Shown in pieces: positions 10,519-21,200 of a DNA stretch of 64,000 bases. Source of the DNA: Spodoptera frugiperda. Its lineage: Eukaryota > Arthropoda > Insecta > Lepidoptera > Noctuidae. The stretch covers positions 8,854,001-8,918,000 of the forward strand of contig NC_064225.1 in assembly GCF_023101765.2 (NCBI RefSeq), given 5' to 3'. The first letter of the stretch is position 1, and each line of letters begins with the position of its first letter. The notes under the pieces are model-generated. The model saw only the letters and a list, made by a program, of their open reading frames with translations. It searched no databases and was not told where the DNA came from. The position numbers were made by a program, and so were the translations under genes.

Positions 10519-11220
10519 CCTAGGTTTTGTCTCGGGTACGTAATACCTGAACCTAAGTACCTACGTTGTTTCGCGAGAGACTCGGCGAATTCTAGGTTTC
10601 GCATCGGGTGTGTAATACCTGAACCTAGGTTCGTTACAGACAGTCAGTGTATGGTGTAAACTGTGTACTATCTATCTACATTTCGTATCGGGTGCCTAAA
10701 ACCTGAATGTAGATAGCGTGCGTACGTTTTCCTACGTACCTACACCGGCGGACATTTTGTGTGTGTTTCGATGTTCGAACAATAACCGTTAAAGATTTTG
10801 TGTCGGGTGTGTATTACCTGAATCTAGGTTATTCAGACATTAACTAGTAGTTAGTTAGACGTGATTAAGTGACTATTCGAACATCTGTCGTGTAAAAGTT
10901 GTAAGTGTTCAACCGGATTAGGTAAATAACGAACTGGCGGTTCGTATTCCAGAAACTTCTAGAACCGTGTTGTGTGAACATTTTCGAAGTACCCAAGTGT
11001 GTAAGAACAATATTAGGTTTGTTCAAGTGGGTAATATTCAAAACCTACAGTAATTAGTGGACTTACGTATACATACCTACTAGGTTTCAAATTAGAAATT
11101 ATTATTCTTGAACCTAGATTACCGTGATCTGTGAACATTGTTAGTGACTATTTACAGACTTGTAAGGTGCCTATAGTGAGGTTTTGTCACAGGTACTTCG
11201 TAATACCTGAACCTAGGCTA
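10519..11220 (+). promoter_or_regulatory. Leader stem-loop series of gypsy element 1
   Basis: At least five related units of about 40 bases lie at about 10519-10557, 10591-10630, 10675-10715, 10791-10830 and 11178-11218, with two weaker ones near 11014-11054 and 11079-11122. Each has an outer inverted pair (for example CTAGGTT with AACCTAG) and an inner pair (CGGGT with ACCTG). In the third unit the outer stem is CTACATT with AATGTAG, and in the fourth AGATT with AATCT, so both sides changed together. The units precede the gag start at 11443. A packaging, dimerisation or translation role is inference. Confidence 0.65.
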
Positions 11221-11442
11221 AGAAAATCATAGACATTGAGTGATTTTTACGAACTATATAGTGTTTTGTTAAGTAAATAGTTTTGGACGATTGTTATCGC
11301 AACGTACATAGTTGTAACTAATTTAATTTCGTTTATATTTTGGATTTCGTTACCACAGTTATTCGTTATAAACAATCTAGTGCTAAAGTGAACGCTAACT
11401 AAGTTTTGAGACGTTTTATTGGATGAATAGTGGACTATTACA

Positions 11443-14400
11443 ATGGTGCTAACAAGATCGCGTAACGCGAGCCCTTCTGCCGCTGGCGCCTCCGTTAAGG
11501 CGGAAGCGCAGCTCCAGTTGCCTGCGCCGGACATGTCATGTCCGCGCGGCGATGACACCTCGGCTGCAGAAGCGGTTGTGGTGGTCCCGCAGCCAGCTGC
11601 TGGCGCTGCCGCAGCTCCGGTCGCCATGACGACCGAGCAGCTAATGCTGCTCATTGACAGGCTAAGTCATCGTGAGGCCGTAAGTACGCCAACACCATCT
11701 TATTCTGGCAACTTTGCCAAGTGCACCGCTCGCTTCGATGGCGAGAAATCCAGCGACGTCTTGGCGTTTATAGACGCCATAGAAACTTCTAAGGAATGTG
11801 TTCGAGTGGATGACAACAATGCACTTCGTGGCTTGTCAATGCTCTTGACGGGAATCGCAGCCACCTGGTGGCATGGTGTAAAAGACAGTACCACCACGTG
11901 GTCGGCGGCTATCGACGCGTTAAAACAAACGTTCGGACCAAGGCTGCCGCCGTCAAAACTGTATCGAAAGGTTTTTGAACGCGAGCAACGTATCGACGAA
12001 ACAACAGATCTATTTGTTTGCCACATAAGAGCATTGTTCGCGCAGCTGCCACCATGCTCCCTCTCGGAGGCGGTACAGCTCGATATGACCTATGGTCTAC
12101 TACATCGTCGTATCCGCGAGAAGGTAGCTCGTTCATCATTTGAGAATTTCGCACAGCTCTTAACTGAAGCGCGCCGCGTGGAAGAGATTTTAGATGAGAG
12201 TCGCCCGCGAGTTACTTCTGACAGCAATGTCAGACCATCTACGTCACGACCTGCTACTGCGCCTGGTCATGGCAAGACTAGGTCCCACTGCAACTACTGT
12301 AAGCAGTACGGACATTTGAAGGAGGCGTGTCCGCGACTTGCAAAAGGGAAGTCGACTGCCAAGGAGGAGGTAGTCGAGGCCAAACAACCTGCGATCACGT
12401 GCTTCGGGTGTGGTACTCCCGGAGTAATTCGCTCTAACTGTGCCACGTGCAAAGAAAAGAAGGCCGTAGTGTCTTCGTGTCAGTGTCACACAGTGTCCGC
12501 GAGTGACGATAAACTCGATTCGCGAGTGCGTCCTGTGATAAGTGCCGAAATTGAAGGTGCCGTAGGCACATTCTTAGTGGATACGGGCGCTAAGCATTGT
12601 ATCGGGAGCGTATCATTAAGGTCTTATCTAGCTAGTAAGGATCATGTGTTTCATAAGGTATTTACGGAATTAAAATATGCGGATGGACGCATTTATAAAC
12701 TAAATGTAGAAGTGACTAATGTTAAGGTTACTGTACGGGGGGTGACGCTACTCGTTAGTTTTATTATGCTACCAAATGCAACCGAAAGCCTCTTAGGCAT
12801 GAATTTCATTCGCGACGTTGGCATGGTGTTAGATTTCGACCGTGGGGTTTGGGCCGTGAGAGGCGATAGGAGCCCTCAGCGAATTACTTTTGAAAATACA
12901 CCAATTCCGTCCGTCACCTGTTCATCTGTGGGTCTTCGCGAGGACGAGGGTTCCCATCTCGGTTCGGATGAGCGAGGGCGACTGTCCGACCTGTTGGATA
13001 TCTACGAAGATATTTTCGCACCAGGGGGAGGACCGACAAAATTTGCCGTGCATCACATCGACACTGGTGACGCCGCACCAATCGCGAGTCCGCCTTACAG
13101 AGTCACGCCGTCGAAGAAAGAAATTATCAAGAAGGAAATCGATAAGATGCTCGAGGACGAGATAATCGAGGAAGCCGAGTCCGAGTGGGCATCCCCAGTT
13201 GTACTAATACCGAAAAAGAATGGAGAAACCCGTTTCTGCGTCGATTACAGGAAACTAAACAGTGTGACTCGAACTGATAAATATCCACTGCCGGTAATCG
13301 ACGACCTCCTACAGAGTACAAAGCCCAACTGCGTGATGTCTACCATTGACCTTAAGGCAGGGTACTGGCAGACAATGGTAGCTCCAGAAGACCGTCCGAA
13401 AACAGCTTTCACAACACCATTTGGAACTTTTCAGTTTCGCCGTATGCCGTTTGGGTTGAAGAACGCGCCGGCGACGTTCCAACGTTTGATCGATCGAATG
13501 AGGTCTGGTTTAAAGGACGTGTGTGTACTTGCGTACCTTGACGACATTCTGATCATATCCCCGCATCTGGATCAACATTTGAACGACTTAGCACAAGTGT
13601 TCGAGCGCCTGAAGTTGTTCAACTTGAGGGCGAATAGAGCCAAATGCGTATTTGCCAGGGATCGAGTTGTCTACCTTGGACATGTCATCAGCAGCCAAGG
13701 TATTGAACCCGACCAAGATAAGGTCCAAGCGGTGGTGAAGATGGCACCACCGGTGAATTTAAAACAATTAAAGAGTTTTTTGCAAACCTGCTCATGGTTT
13801 CGGAAGTTCATTTCGAACTTCTCGGAAGTGGCGCAGCCATTGACCGACCTGACTAAGAAGAATAGACCCTGGAAATGGGGTGAAAAGGAAGTCGAAGCCT
13901 TTAATGAGCTTAAGAGGAGACTCACTGCTAGTCCCATTCTGCGACAACCGGACTTCGAGCAACCGTTTATTCTGCGAACGGATGCTAGCAATTATGCACT
14001 CGGTGCAGTGCTAATGCAAGGCCCAGACCCGCAGTCTGAGAGGCCTATCGAGTACGCCAGTCGGTTGTTAAACCCTGCAGAACGGAACTATTCCACAACA
14101 GAACGAGAAGCATTGGCTGTGGTGTGGGCACTTGACAAGTTTAGAGGCTATCTTGAAGGTGCCCAAGTGTGTGTTGCCACGGATCATCAGCCTCTTAAGT
14201 GGCTGCTGTCTTTGAAGACTCCTAGTGGTCGTTTGGCTCGGTGGGCCATGAAAATTCAAGCGTACAACCTTAACGTGGAATATACACCTGGAAGGGTCAA
14301 TGTGGTGGCCGACACTCTTAGTCGACCCGTTCCTGTTTCCCCAACCACAGACGATGACACAGAGGATTCAGCGTGCGATTTGTGTTCGGTATCTGTAGAC

Positions 14401-15855
14401 TTACCTCATCGTAACCCAGAGGAATTGAGGGCAGCTCAATTGGAGGATCCGGAAATCAAGAAGATACTTGACGACTTTGGAGATGGAGATACCGCTGTTC
14501 GTTGGACGGATCGTGGGTATTATTTGTCCAACGGAGTGTTGTTCCGTTTTGACCCGGATGGAGAATCGGAGGAACCACAATTTGTTGTGCCGGATGCAAT
14601 GCGCATGGAAGTTATGAAGGAGCTTCATGATGCGCCAACTGCAGGTCATTTAGGGTTGGAGCGAACCCTAAGGAAGGTCAAGGAGAGATTCTATTTTCCT
14701 CACATGCGACAGTTTATCGCCAAATACCTTAAAGCTTGCGACCTTTGTCAGAAGTACAAGCCAACCAATTTGAAGCCTGCAGGACTTTTACAGACTCCAG
14801 TCCCACACCAACGATTTGAGGTCTTAGCAATGGACCTATTTGGACCATTACCCGAAGGGGAAAAGGGGGAGAAATGGATACTCCTTGTCGAGGATACCGC
14901 AAGTCGATGGGTAGAGTTATTTGCACTTCGTGATGCCACTGCGGAGTCTTGTGCAAAGGCTCTGATCGAAGAAGTGTTCTTGCGGTATGGCTTCCCTCGA
15001 CGTGTCATTTCAGACAATGGCACTCAGTTTGTCTCTGCTGTTATGCAGAAAGCTATGCTCGTAATGGGAGTGGATCAATCATTGATTCCTGTCTATCATC
15101 CCGAGGCAAATCCCGCGGAACGGAAGAACCGGGAATTGAAAAAACATCTCGCCATTCTTGTTGGGCCTGAGCATCGTCGATGGCCATTTGCCCTACCGAT
15201 GGTACGATTCGCCCTGAACAGTGCCTACAACCAAGGTACTGGGCAAACCGCAGCGTTTCTAACCTTTGCCCGGGAGATGCGTTCACCTGTAGGTGTTCAC
15301 ACGGACATTAGAGCCATAGTGTCGCGGCAGAATTTCGTGCCTCAGTTTACGCCCTATCTAAAGGAGTTTGCTCGTGTACTCCACGATGTCAAATTGCGGG
15401 TCGAAGAGCAGCAGGAGGTTCGGAAGGGTGCCGCGGATCGGCGTCGCCGTGACGTTACTCCCTTCCGGGATGGGGATCTCGTCCTTGTCGAGGCTCACTC
15501 GGCGAGCAATGCCGCCAAGGGTTTTTCTCAGAAGTTTGCACCGCGACGGGAGGGCCCATATCGGATCTCACAGGTTGTGAGCCCAACCACATACGTGGTG
15601 GTCGACAATGAGGGTAGGGTCAAAGGAAAATATCATGCCAGCGCCTTAACACCTTATTCCGGGGAATCCCCAACTGTCGTACACCCGCGCCGACGTGGTA
15701 GGCCAGCCAAGTCACAACCGGGGCGTTCTTGTGACTTGGAGGGGGAGCCTATAGCGCGCAATAGTAAGACTAACGAGTCCGCGCACACCCCATCCCTAAC
15801 CCGACGCTCGGCACGAGTCCGCGCCCGCGCCGCCACCGCCCCTAACCGCCAGTGA
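11443..15855 (+). CDS. Gag-Pol polyprotein of gypsy element 1
   Basis: One uninterrupted frame of 1470 aa. Order seen: Ala/Pro-rich N-terminus; gag core to about residue 250; a CCHC zinc knuckle near 282-296 (CNYC...GH...C) followed by a looser Cys cluster; aspartic protease with DTGA at about 380; reverse transcriptase with YLDD at about 698-701; RNase H beginning at LRTDASN and ending at VVADTLSRP; integrase with an HHCC zinc finger (GHLG...CDLCQ) and DDE residues at about D1131, D1191 and E1226. Fusion of gag and pol in one frame means no frameshift is needed. The start was chosen because it follows stops and is the first Met in the long frame. The last about 34 codons lie inside the 3' LTR. 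No inactivating change is visible, so it may be active. Confidence 0.93.
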   Translation: MVLTRSRNASPSAAGASVKAEAQLQLPAPDMSCPRGDDTSAAEAVVVVPQPAAGAAAAPVAMTTEQLMLLIDRLSHREAVSTPTPSYSGNFAKCTARFDGEKSSDVLAFIDAIETSKECVRVDDNNALRGLSMLLTGIAATWWHGVKDSTTTWSAAIDALKQTFGPRLPPSKLYRKVFEREQRIDETTDLFVCHIRALFAQLPPCSLSEAVQLDMTYGLLHRRIREKVARSSFENFAQLLTEARRVEEILDESRPRVTSDSNVRPSTSRPATAPGHGKTRSHCNYCKQYGHLKEACPRLAKGKSTAKEEVVEAKQPAITCFGCGTPGVIRSNCATCKEKKAVVSSCQCHTVSASDDKLDSRVRPVISAEIEGAVGTFLVDTGAKHCIGSVSLRSYLASKDHVFHKVFTELKYADGRIYKLNVEVTNVKVTVRGVTLLVSFIMLPNATESLLGMNFIRDVGMVLDFDRGVWAVRGDRSPQRITFENTPIPSVTCSSVGLREDEGSHLGSDERGRLSDLLDIYEDIFAPGGGPTKFAVHHIDTGDAAPIASPPYRVTPSKKEIIKKEIDKMLEDEIIEEAESEWASPVVLIPKKNGETRFCVDYRKLNSVTRTDKYPLPVIDDLLQSTKPNCVMSTIDLKAGYWQTMVAPEDRPKTAFTTPFGTFQFRRMPFGLKNAPATFQRLIDRMRSGLKDVCVLAYLDDILIISPHLDQHLNDLAQVFERLKLFNLRANRAKCVFARDRVVYLGHVISSQGIEPDQDKVQAVVKMAPPVNLKQLKSFLQTCSWFRKFISNFSEVAQPLTDLTKKNRPWKWGEKEVEAFNELKRRLTASPILRQPDFEQPFILRTDASNYALGAVLMQGPDPQSERPIEYASRLLNPAERNYSTTEREALAVVWALDKFRGYLEGAQVCVATDHQPLKWLLSLKTPSGRLARWAMKIQAYNLNVEYTPGRVNVVADTLSRPVPVSPTTDDDTEDSACDLCSVSVDLPHRNPEELRAAQLEDPEIKKILDDFGDGDTAVRWTDRGYYLSNGVLFRFDPDGESEEPQFVVPDAMRMEVMKELHDAPTAGHLGLERTLRKVKERFYFPHMRQFIAKYLKACDLCQKYKPTNLKPAGLLQTPVPHQRFEVLAMDLFGPLPEGEKGEKWILLVEDTASRWVELFALRDATAESCAKALIEEVFLRYGFPRRVISDNGTQFVSAVMQKAMLVMGVDQSLIPVYHPEANPAERKNRELKKHLAILVGPEHRRWPFALPMVRFALNSAYNQGTGQTAAFLTFAREMRSPVGVHTDIRAIVSRQNFVPQFTPYLKEFARVLHDVKLRVEEQQEVRKGAADRRRRDVTPFRDGDLVLVEAHSASNAAKGFSQKFAPRREGPYRISQVVSPTTYVVVDNEGRVKGKYHASALTPYSGESPTVVHPRRRGRPAKSQPGRSCDLEGEPIARNSKTNESAHTPSLTRRSARVRARAATAPNRQ

Positions 15856-16026
15856 CGCGAGTACAGTACGATTGAGCGCACGTACGCTCCTGCCGCGCGC
15901 CGAGTAGGTTTTCTTCTAAGTATTAGTATTGTTCTTAATCTGTACAAGTTGTGTAATTATTTACTATAATAATTAAACGGTCGTTATAATAAATATTTAT
16001 TGAGTCATTCACTCCCTCGACCTATA
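15750..16026 (+). repeat. 3' LTR of gypsy element 1
   Basis: Same sequence as 10104-10381 apart from about two or three differences. It contains the end of the gag-pol frame. An AATAAA-like string lies near its 3' part (ATAATAAATATT). GTTC follows directly outside. Confidence 0.9.
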
Positions 16027-16185
16027 GTTCTCAAATTAATTTAACTGGTCCGGGGTACGAAATTACTTCCCTACTGTAATCTTGGAACACAACACTACCT
16101 CCCATTAAAGCCGTGACAGATACTTTTAAAACACCTTAAATAAAAAGAAAATACAGGATGACCCAAAAACCGCTCGACAATATTC

Positions 16186-16401
16186 TTAAATCTCCACCGT
16201 TGCATTACGATGCACATCACACGACTGATTAGCCCTGTAACTGCAGTCGAGGTGTACAGCTCGCAAATTGCATACATCCTGTATGGTGTATGGCCAGTCG
16301 GGAATCTTAATGACCATGTTATTACATAGTTTGTCATCGTAATATGGTTTGTGAGCTATTCCTTTATTGGACTTCAAATTGTTAAGCATTCGTCGGATTT
16401 T
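16186..16401 (-). CDS. Candidate terminal exon of an unrecognised Cys-containing protein
   Basis: On the minus strand an acceptor-like TTTGTTGTTAATAG precedes an in-frame segment of about 71 codons ending in TAA. It encodes IKIPDWPYTIQDVC and DCSYRANQSCDVH, with four Cys and a potential N-glycosylation site (NQS). The composition looks like a secreted protein rather than random AT-rich sequence. I recognise no family and found no convincing partner exon upstream. It starts about 160 bp from gypsy element 1, so the gene may have been disturbed by that insertion. It could also be a chance reading frame. Confidence 0.35.
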   Translation of the reverse strand, partial: KIRRMLNNLKSNKGIAHKPYYDDKLCNNMVIKIPDWPYTIQDVCNLRAVHLDCSYRANQSCDVHRNATVEI

Positions 16402-16445
16402 CTATTAACAACAAACATAGGTAATAACCTATGTTTCTACTTACT

Positions 16446-16775
16446 TGTAGAAGAGCCATGCTTCGGCACGAATGGGCCGGCTCGATCGGTGTAATACCAC
16501 GGACTCATAGAAAATTGACGTGAAACAACGCTTGCGTTGTCTTTCGTTTAAGTGAGTGAGGTTACCGGAGGCCCAATTACCTCTCTTCCCAAACCCCGAA
16601 TCCCCAACAATACTCAAATTCCTAACCTCTAAAAGCAGACCAGCTTTTTTTAAGAGGGGAAAACCATCTAATGGCTTCACCCGCCTATGGTGTTCCGGGC
16701 GTCCATAGGTGGCGCCAAATGCTTACCATCAGGTAATCCGTCTGCTCATTAACTGCCTTGTCCCATAAAAAAATT
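16446..16775 (-). repeat. Family B repeat, full length
   Basis: Reverse-oriented copy from AGAGCCATGCTTCGGCACGA to the ACCATCAGGTAATCC block and the poly-A-like end. From here to 17234 I see only AT-rich sequence without recognised features. Confidence 0.7.
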
Positions 16776-17233
16776 AGTTCCAATTTTTTGGTATCTTTCC
16801 CTTAGAAGACTGATTAAGAAAAATCTTAAGACAATTTGACCAAGAGTCGTAATTTGTTATCCTAGAAAAATCTCCGGAAACCACTCGACAAATTCTCATA
16901 CAAACATTAAAACTAGTATTTCCCTAATAAGCACAGAACTTATTCAAGAACTGAGACTCCGCGGAGCCCCATAAATAGTAAGGGTCCCGTTATCAATTTG
17001 TTATGCACAGCATACAAGTTGTTGATTAGTTTTCTAAATGGTATCCCGACAATATTGATATTGATGATACTATGTATTGATGATTTCCTGTACAACGCTA
17101 GTGAATATTAATATCTGTCAAACAATGTATTGGTCGGAAATGGGCATAAAGAAAATGCCACTAGCACTAATGTACGACCAGCGGTTTCTGGTAGTTTCAC
17201 GTACGTCCTGCCGTGATTTTAGATCACTGCATA

Positions 17234-17531
17234 GTAACTGTGGTAAGAGCCATGCTTCGGCACGAATGGGCCGGCTCGACCGGAGTGATACCACGGCCTC
17301 ACAGAAAACCGACGTGAAACAACGCTTGTGTTGTTTTTCGTTGTGTGAGTGAGGTTACCGGAGGCCCAATTCCCCCATTCCCAATCTTCCCAATCCCCAA
17401 TTCCCAAAACCTTAAATTCCTAACCCCAAAAAAGCCGGCAACGCACTTGTAACGTCTCTGGTGTTTCAAGTGTCCATGGGCGGCGGCGATTGCTTACCAT
17501 CAGGTGATACATCTGCTCGTTTAGAAAAAAA
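17234..17531 (-). repeat. Family B repeat, full length
   Basis: Second reverse-oriented copy with AGAGCCATGCTTCGGCACGA at the left and TACCATCAGGTGATAC near the right. Confidence 0.7.
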
Positions 17532-17644
17532 ACTATAACTATAAAAAAACTATAAATAAAAACACGGCTTGTTTCAGTAAAAAAAACTATAGCCAGCACT
17601 AGCTTGGACCAGCACTGTAGTCTTGTCAAACAATACTTCTTTTT

Positions 17645-17910
17645 GTGTTGGATAGTGCATTTATCGAGTAAGGTAGAATAGACTATGAAACATGACGCTA
17701 TGACCTATAGGAGTCAAGCAGTGGGTGAAAAACTACATACTTAAATACGAAAGAAACTCACGTCTCTAACTCTTCTTTACGCCTAAACTACGGGTCCGAT
17801 TTGTATAATTATTTTTATGATGGATAGTGCGTTTATCAAGCAAAGTTAAGCTATAAAACATTACGCTACAATCAATAGGAACGGAGCAGAGCGGGTGAAA
17901 CCACGCGGGA
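17645..17910. repeat. Diverged direct repeat pair
   Basis: The blocks around 17650-17735 and 17817-17905 both contain GGATAGTGC-TTTATC and a stretch with CAATAGGA or TATAGGAG followed by GTGGGTGAAA or GCGGGTGAAA. The remaining sequence up to the protease promoter shows nothing else. Confidence 0.45.
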
Positions 17911-18171
17911 GTAGAACAGAGTAATATAAATGATAGTTATTGTCAAATTAAGTGCCGTGGCAAATCTTACAATATGACACCTCTCCCGGTACATTAAAAA
18001 CACTGAAACGGTCACCCATCTACAAAGTGACCCCATCAATCATGACCTACCTTGAAATAATGCCGTCATTACATTATCTTACTTAATCGCACGTAATACA
18101 GACAATACGGGTATCACCATAAGAATTTAGTGCAAAAAACTATTGCGTCAGACTAAATTGTCTATGCACTA

Positions 18172-18177
18172 TATAAA
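18172..18177 (+). promoter_or_regulatory. TATA box of the chymotrypsin-like gene
   Basis: TATAAA lies 53 bp upstream of the initiator ATG at 18225. With transcription starting about 25-35 bp downstream, the 5' UTR would be only about 20 bases, which is common for insect digestive or immune protease genes. Confidence 0.65.
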
Positions 18178-18224
18178 GGAATACTTTCCTATCCTTTTCC
18201 ATAGTTTTCAAGTTTCGAAACAAG

Positions 18225-21200
18225 ATGGCAGACTATAGATTTGTTTTCGCGGTTATTTTCGTGTTTAGTTTCGCTTTTGGTGAGTTTTTAAAACGTAATT
18301 TAAGTGTGGGAGAGCCATGCTTCGGCTCGACCGGAGTGATACCACGGCCTCACAGAAAACCGACGTGAAACAACGCTTGCGTTGTGTTTCGTTGTGTGAG
18401 TGAGGTTACCGGAGACCCAATTACCCCCCTTTCCAATCCCCGATTCCCCAACAACCCTTAAATTCCTAACCCCCAAAAGGCCAGCAACGCACTTGTAACG
18501 CTTCTGGTGTTTCAAGTGTCCATGGGCGGCGGTGATTGCTTACCATCAGGTGATCCGTCTGCTCGTTTACCGGCTTATTCCATAAAAAAACAATGTTTGG
18601 ATCATCTTGTGTAGGTATTCTTAAGGAATGGTTTCGTACGACCAGAATTTAATTAAAGGATTGCGTTTAAGTGACTGATAGGATCTCAAATAAGTCCCAC
18701 AATTTTCCTTTCGCTTAAAAAAGGGTCATTGAACCCTAGAAAAAAAAACACTATCGTTTTAGAAACAAATCTGCGTCAACAGTATACAAATAATAGTGTT
18801 TTTCCCCCAGAGATGTGCTAATATGCTACGTTGCTGCTGTGGATGCGTTTGGCTTCCACCTATCATATTCATTGGTATACATAGCTTAGCACTGGTGAAA
18901 ACGGACTCAGCTAAGCTATGTTTTTTAAATGGAAAGATACGTGCTATGGATAAGTGCTATGTATGGTTTCCCTACTATCGACACATCGCATAGGTACTGC
19001 GCATTTTCCTCGCACAGCTACGTAGCTTAATATCAGTGGAAACGGTTACATAGTTTCACAGCTTAGCTATTACATCTTCGTAGCATAGTTACATAGCACA
19101 TCTCAGGTGGAAAAGCACCCTACGTCCATCTCTTTAATCCCAAAAGTGCACTTAACAAACAAACTTTCATAGTTTCATATTAAGTACATTATAAAAAGTA
19201 ATCCCACAAAAACATTTCATGTTAAATGTTGCCAAGACGAGACCATATAGCTCGCACTGTCAAAAAGTAATCAGATCCCGTGTAGAGCCAAGTTTCTAAC
19301 CCTATACTTTTGAACTGGCGAGTCGGCCGCACGGACTTTTTGTTATTCGTCATATGGGCTTGAGCTTAAAAATCTATTCAATCTTCTAAACTCTTTCCGT
19401 GCGGCCAACTCGCCAGTTCAAAAGTATAGGGTTAGAAACTTGGCTCTACACGGGATCTGATTACTTTTTGACAGTGCGAGCTATATGGTCTCGTCTTGGC
19501 AACATTTAACATGAAATGTTTTTGTGGGATTTCATTTCTTTTTGTAGGTTGCTTATGATAGAAAGATAAAATGAGCGACAAATTCACCTACTAAACTACT
19601 AAATTTATAAGAAAATTGGAAACGTAATCCTAATACTTTTTATCAATGAAAATTAAAACACTAGTATCTAAACCTTTACCTACTAAACTACTAACAATTA
19701 AATATTAGGCAAATGGTTTTTTTCTCCGCGATAGCAAACTTTTAAATCACCGAAATATTCCGAAAACTTTTCATTCAACGAGACAACCGTCCACGACGTC
19801 TGCCCTCGCGCGTCTGCCCGCGTTCGGGTGCCGCGCTCGCTGACGGGCCGATTATTTTTAGCTACTGCGCGGGGACGAGGGGGCAGGCGGCGGGCGTTGG
19901 CGCATACTATACTTACGATGCTTATGTTCAAAAGTATAGGTTGATTAATAAACACTTACCGAAGTGAAGTGTAGTAATATTATTCATATCTAAGTACTTA
20001 TGGGTAGGATAATGTTTTGATTTGATGAAAAGTTTGTGTTCTATGTATGTACTTGTGTATAATTTTCAGATCTCAAGCAGGAAATAGGGAATTAAGTTTC
20101 CCTATTTCAGATTTTTACCCCTCCGCGGCCGCATTCAGACCTCTAGCGTCAAAAGTTGCGGAAGTCTCGAACAAACTTTCACCCCCTAGTTTAAGGGGTT
20201 GGGGGTAAAAGTTCCAAGTTTTAGGATTTTTTTGTTGTTTGGGTACTAATACTAGCTTACATACCAAATTTCAGTTTTCTAGGACTTCAGGAAGTACCTT
20301 AAGAATTTTGTTGATCATCAGTGAGTGAGTGAGTGAGTGAGTGAGTGAGTGACGAAATCGGGGTATTTTAGATATCAATAAAATCTAAAGTATAAGAGCT
20401 ATGCAATTGAAACTTTAGAGGTTTATTAAGTCTACCACTGACATTATATCCTGAAAATTTTGTTTATCTGGTATAACCCAAACTCAAGTTATGAAGGTTC
20501 AAAAATACGACGAAGCGCTTCGAGAAAAGGTAGGTAGTGCCCTTGCGCTTCGCTTGGCTCGTCTTGGCGGGGGCACTACCGTGCCCCCAGATAAAACAAT
20601 AACGGTCCACTGTTTTTCTTCCCAGGTGGAACGAAAACAGTTGTATCGAGTAACAAAGCATACATTGAAGACTTAGTACCACATAACATTACAAATACTA
20701 AAACAAAAGACGCAATGGTTTTCAAAATGAACGATTTAGTCACGTTTCCTAATATATCTCAAGTGGAGATTATTGTGAATGGCCTGACTGGATACCAGAA
20801 GCCTGATCAAGTTAGGAAGGAACCTAGGAATGCTAAATGTAAGCTGTTTTAGAAATCTTAAGGGTTTTCCAAAAAATATTAGAAACTATACATTATTTTT
20901 TATGCTACTGTGTCTATAAATTATATTAAACATATTAACTAAATAATAATAATAGATATGACTAAATTGTTAACAACTTAAACGAAATAAAAACTAACTT
21001 AATATTATGCTACAAATAAATAAAACAAAAAAAAACAAGTAACCAACAGTTAATTCCATGCTCATTCGGCAATAGCCCACGCCTACAAAATAATGAGTGG
21101 AAAAAATAACAAAAATATTTTTTTAAACAGTCACAAAAAAACTTTTAGTGTTCATTCATGTCATCATTTTAATGAATTACCCAAACATGTAACCAAAATC

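Larger units (their letters stand above)
10104..16026 (+). mobile_element. Ty3/gypsy LTR retrotransposon 1, intact-looking
   Basis: Direct LTRs of 278 and 277 bp flank a primer-binding region, a leader of about 1 kb, one long gag-pol frame and a purine-rich tract (GGAGGGGGAGCC, just before 15750). GTTC occurs immediately outside both ends (10100-10103 and 16027-16030), a fitting 4-bp target duplication. The LTRs differ by about two or three changes, so the insertion is recent. No env gene follows pol. It is related to element 3 at the right edge: both have LTRs starting TATAGCGCG and ending in CTATA. Confidence 0.92.

Noticed and set aside
19698..19955. Minus-strand GC-rich frame rich in Arg
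   Set aside because: It has no domain, and its flank shares sequence with a repeat; probably repetitive DNA.
20491..20676. Plus-strand frame overlapping protease exon 2
   Set aside because: It uses another frame and runs mostly through a LINE-type tail; the spliced frame of exon 2 is clearly better.
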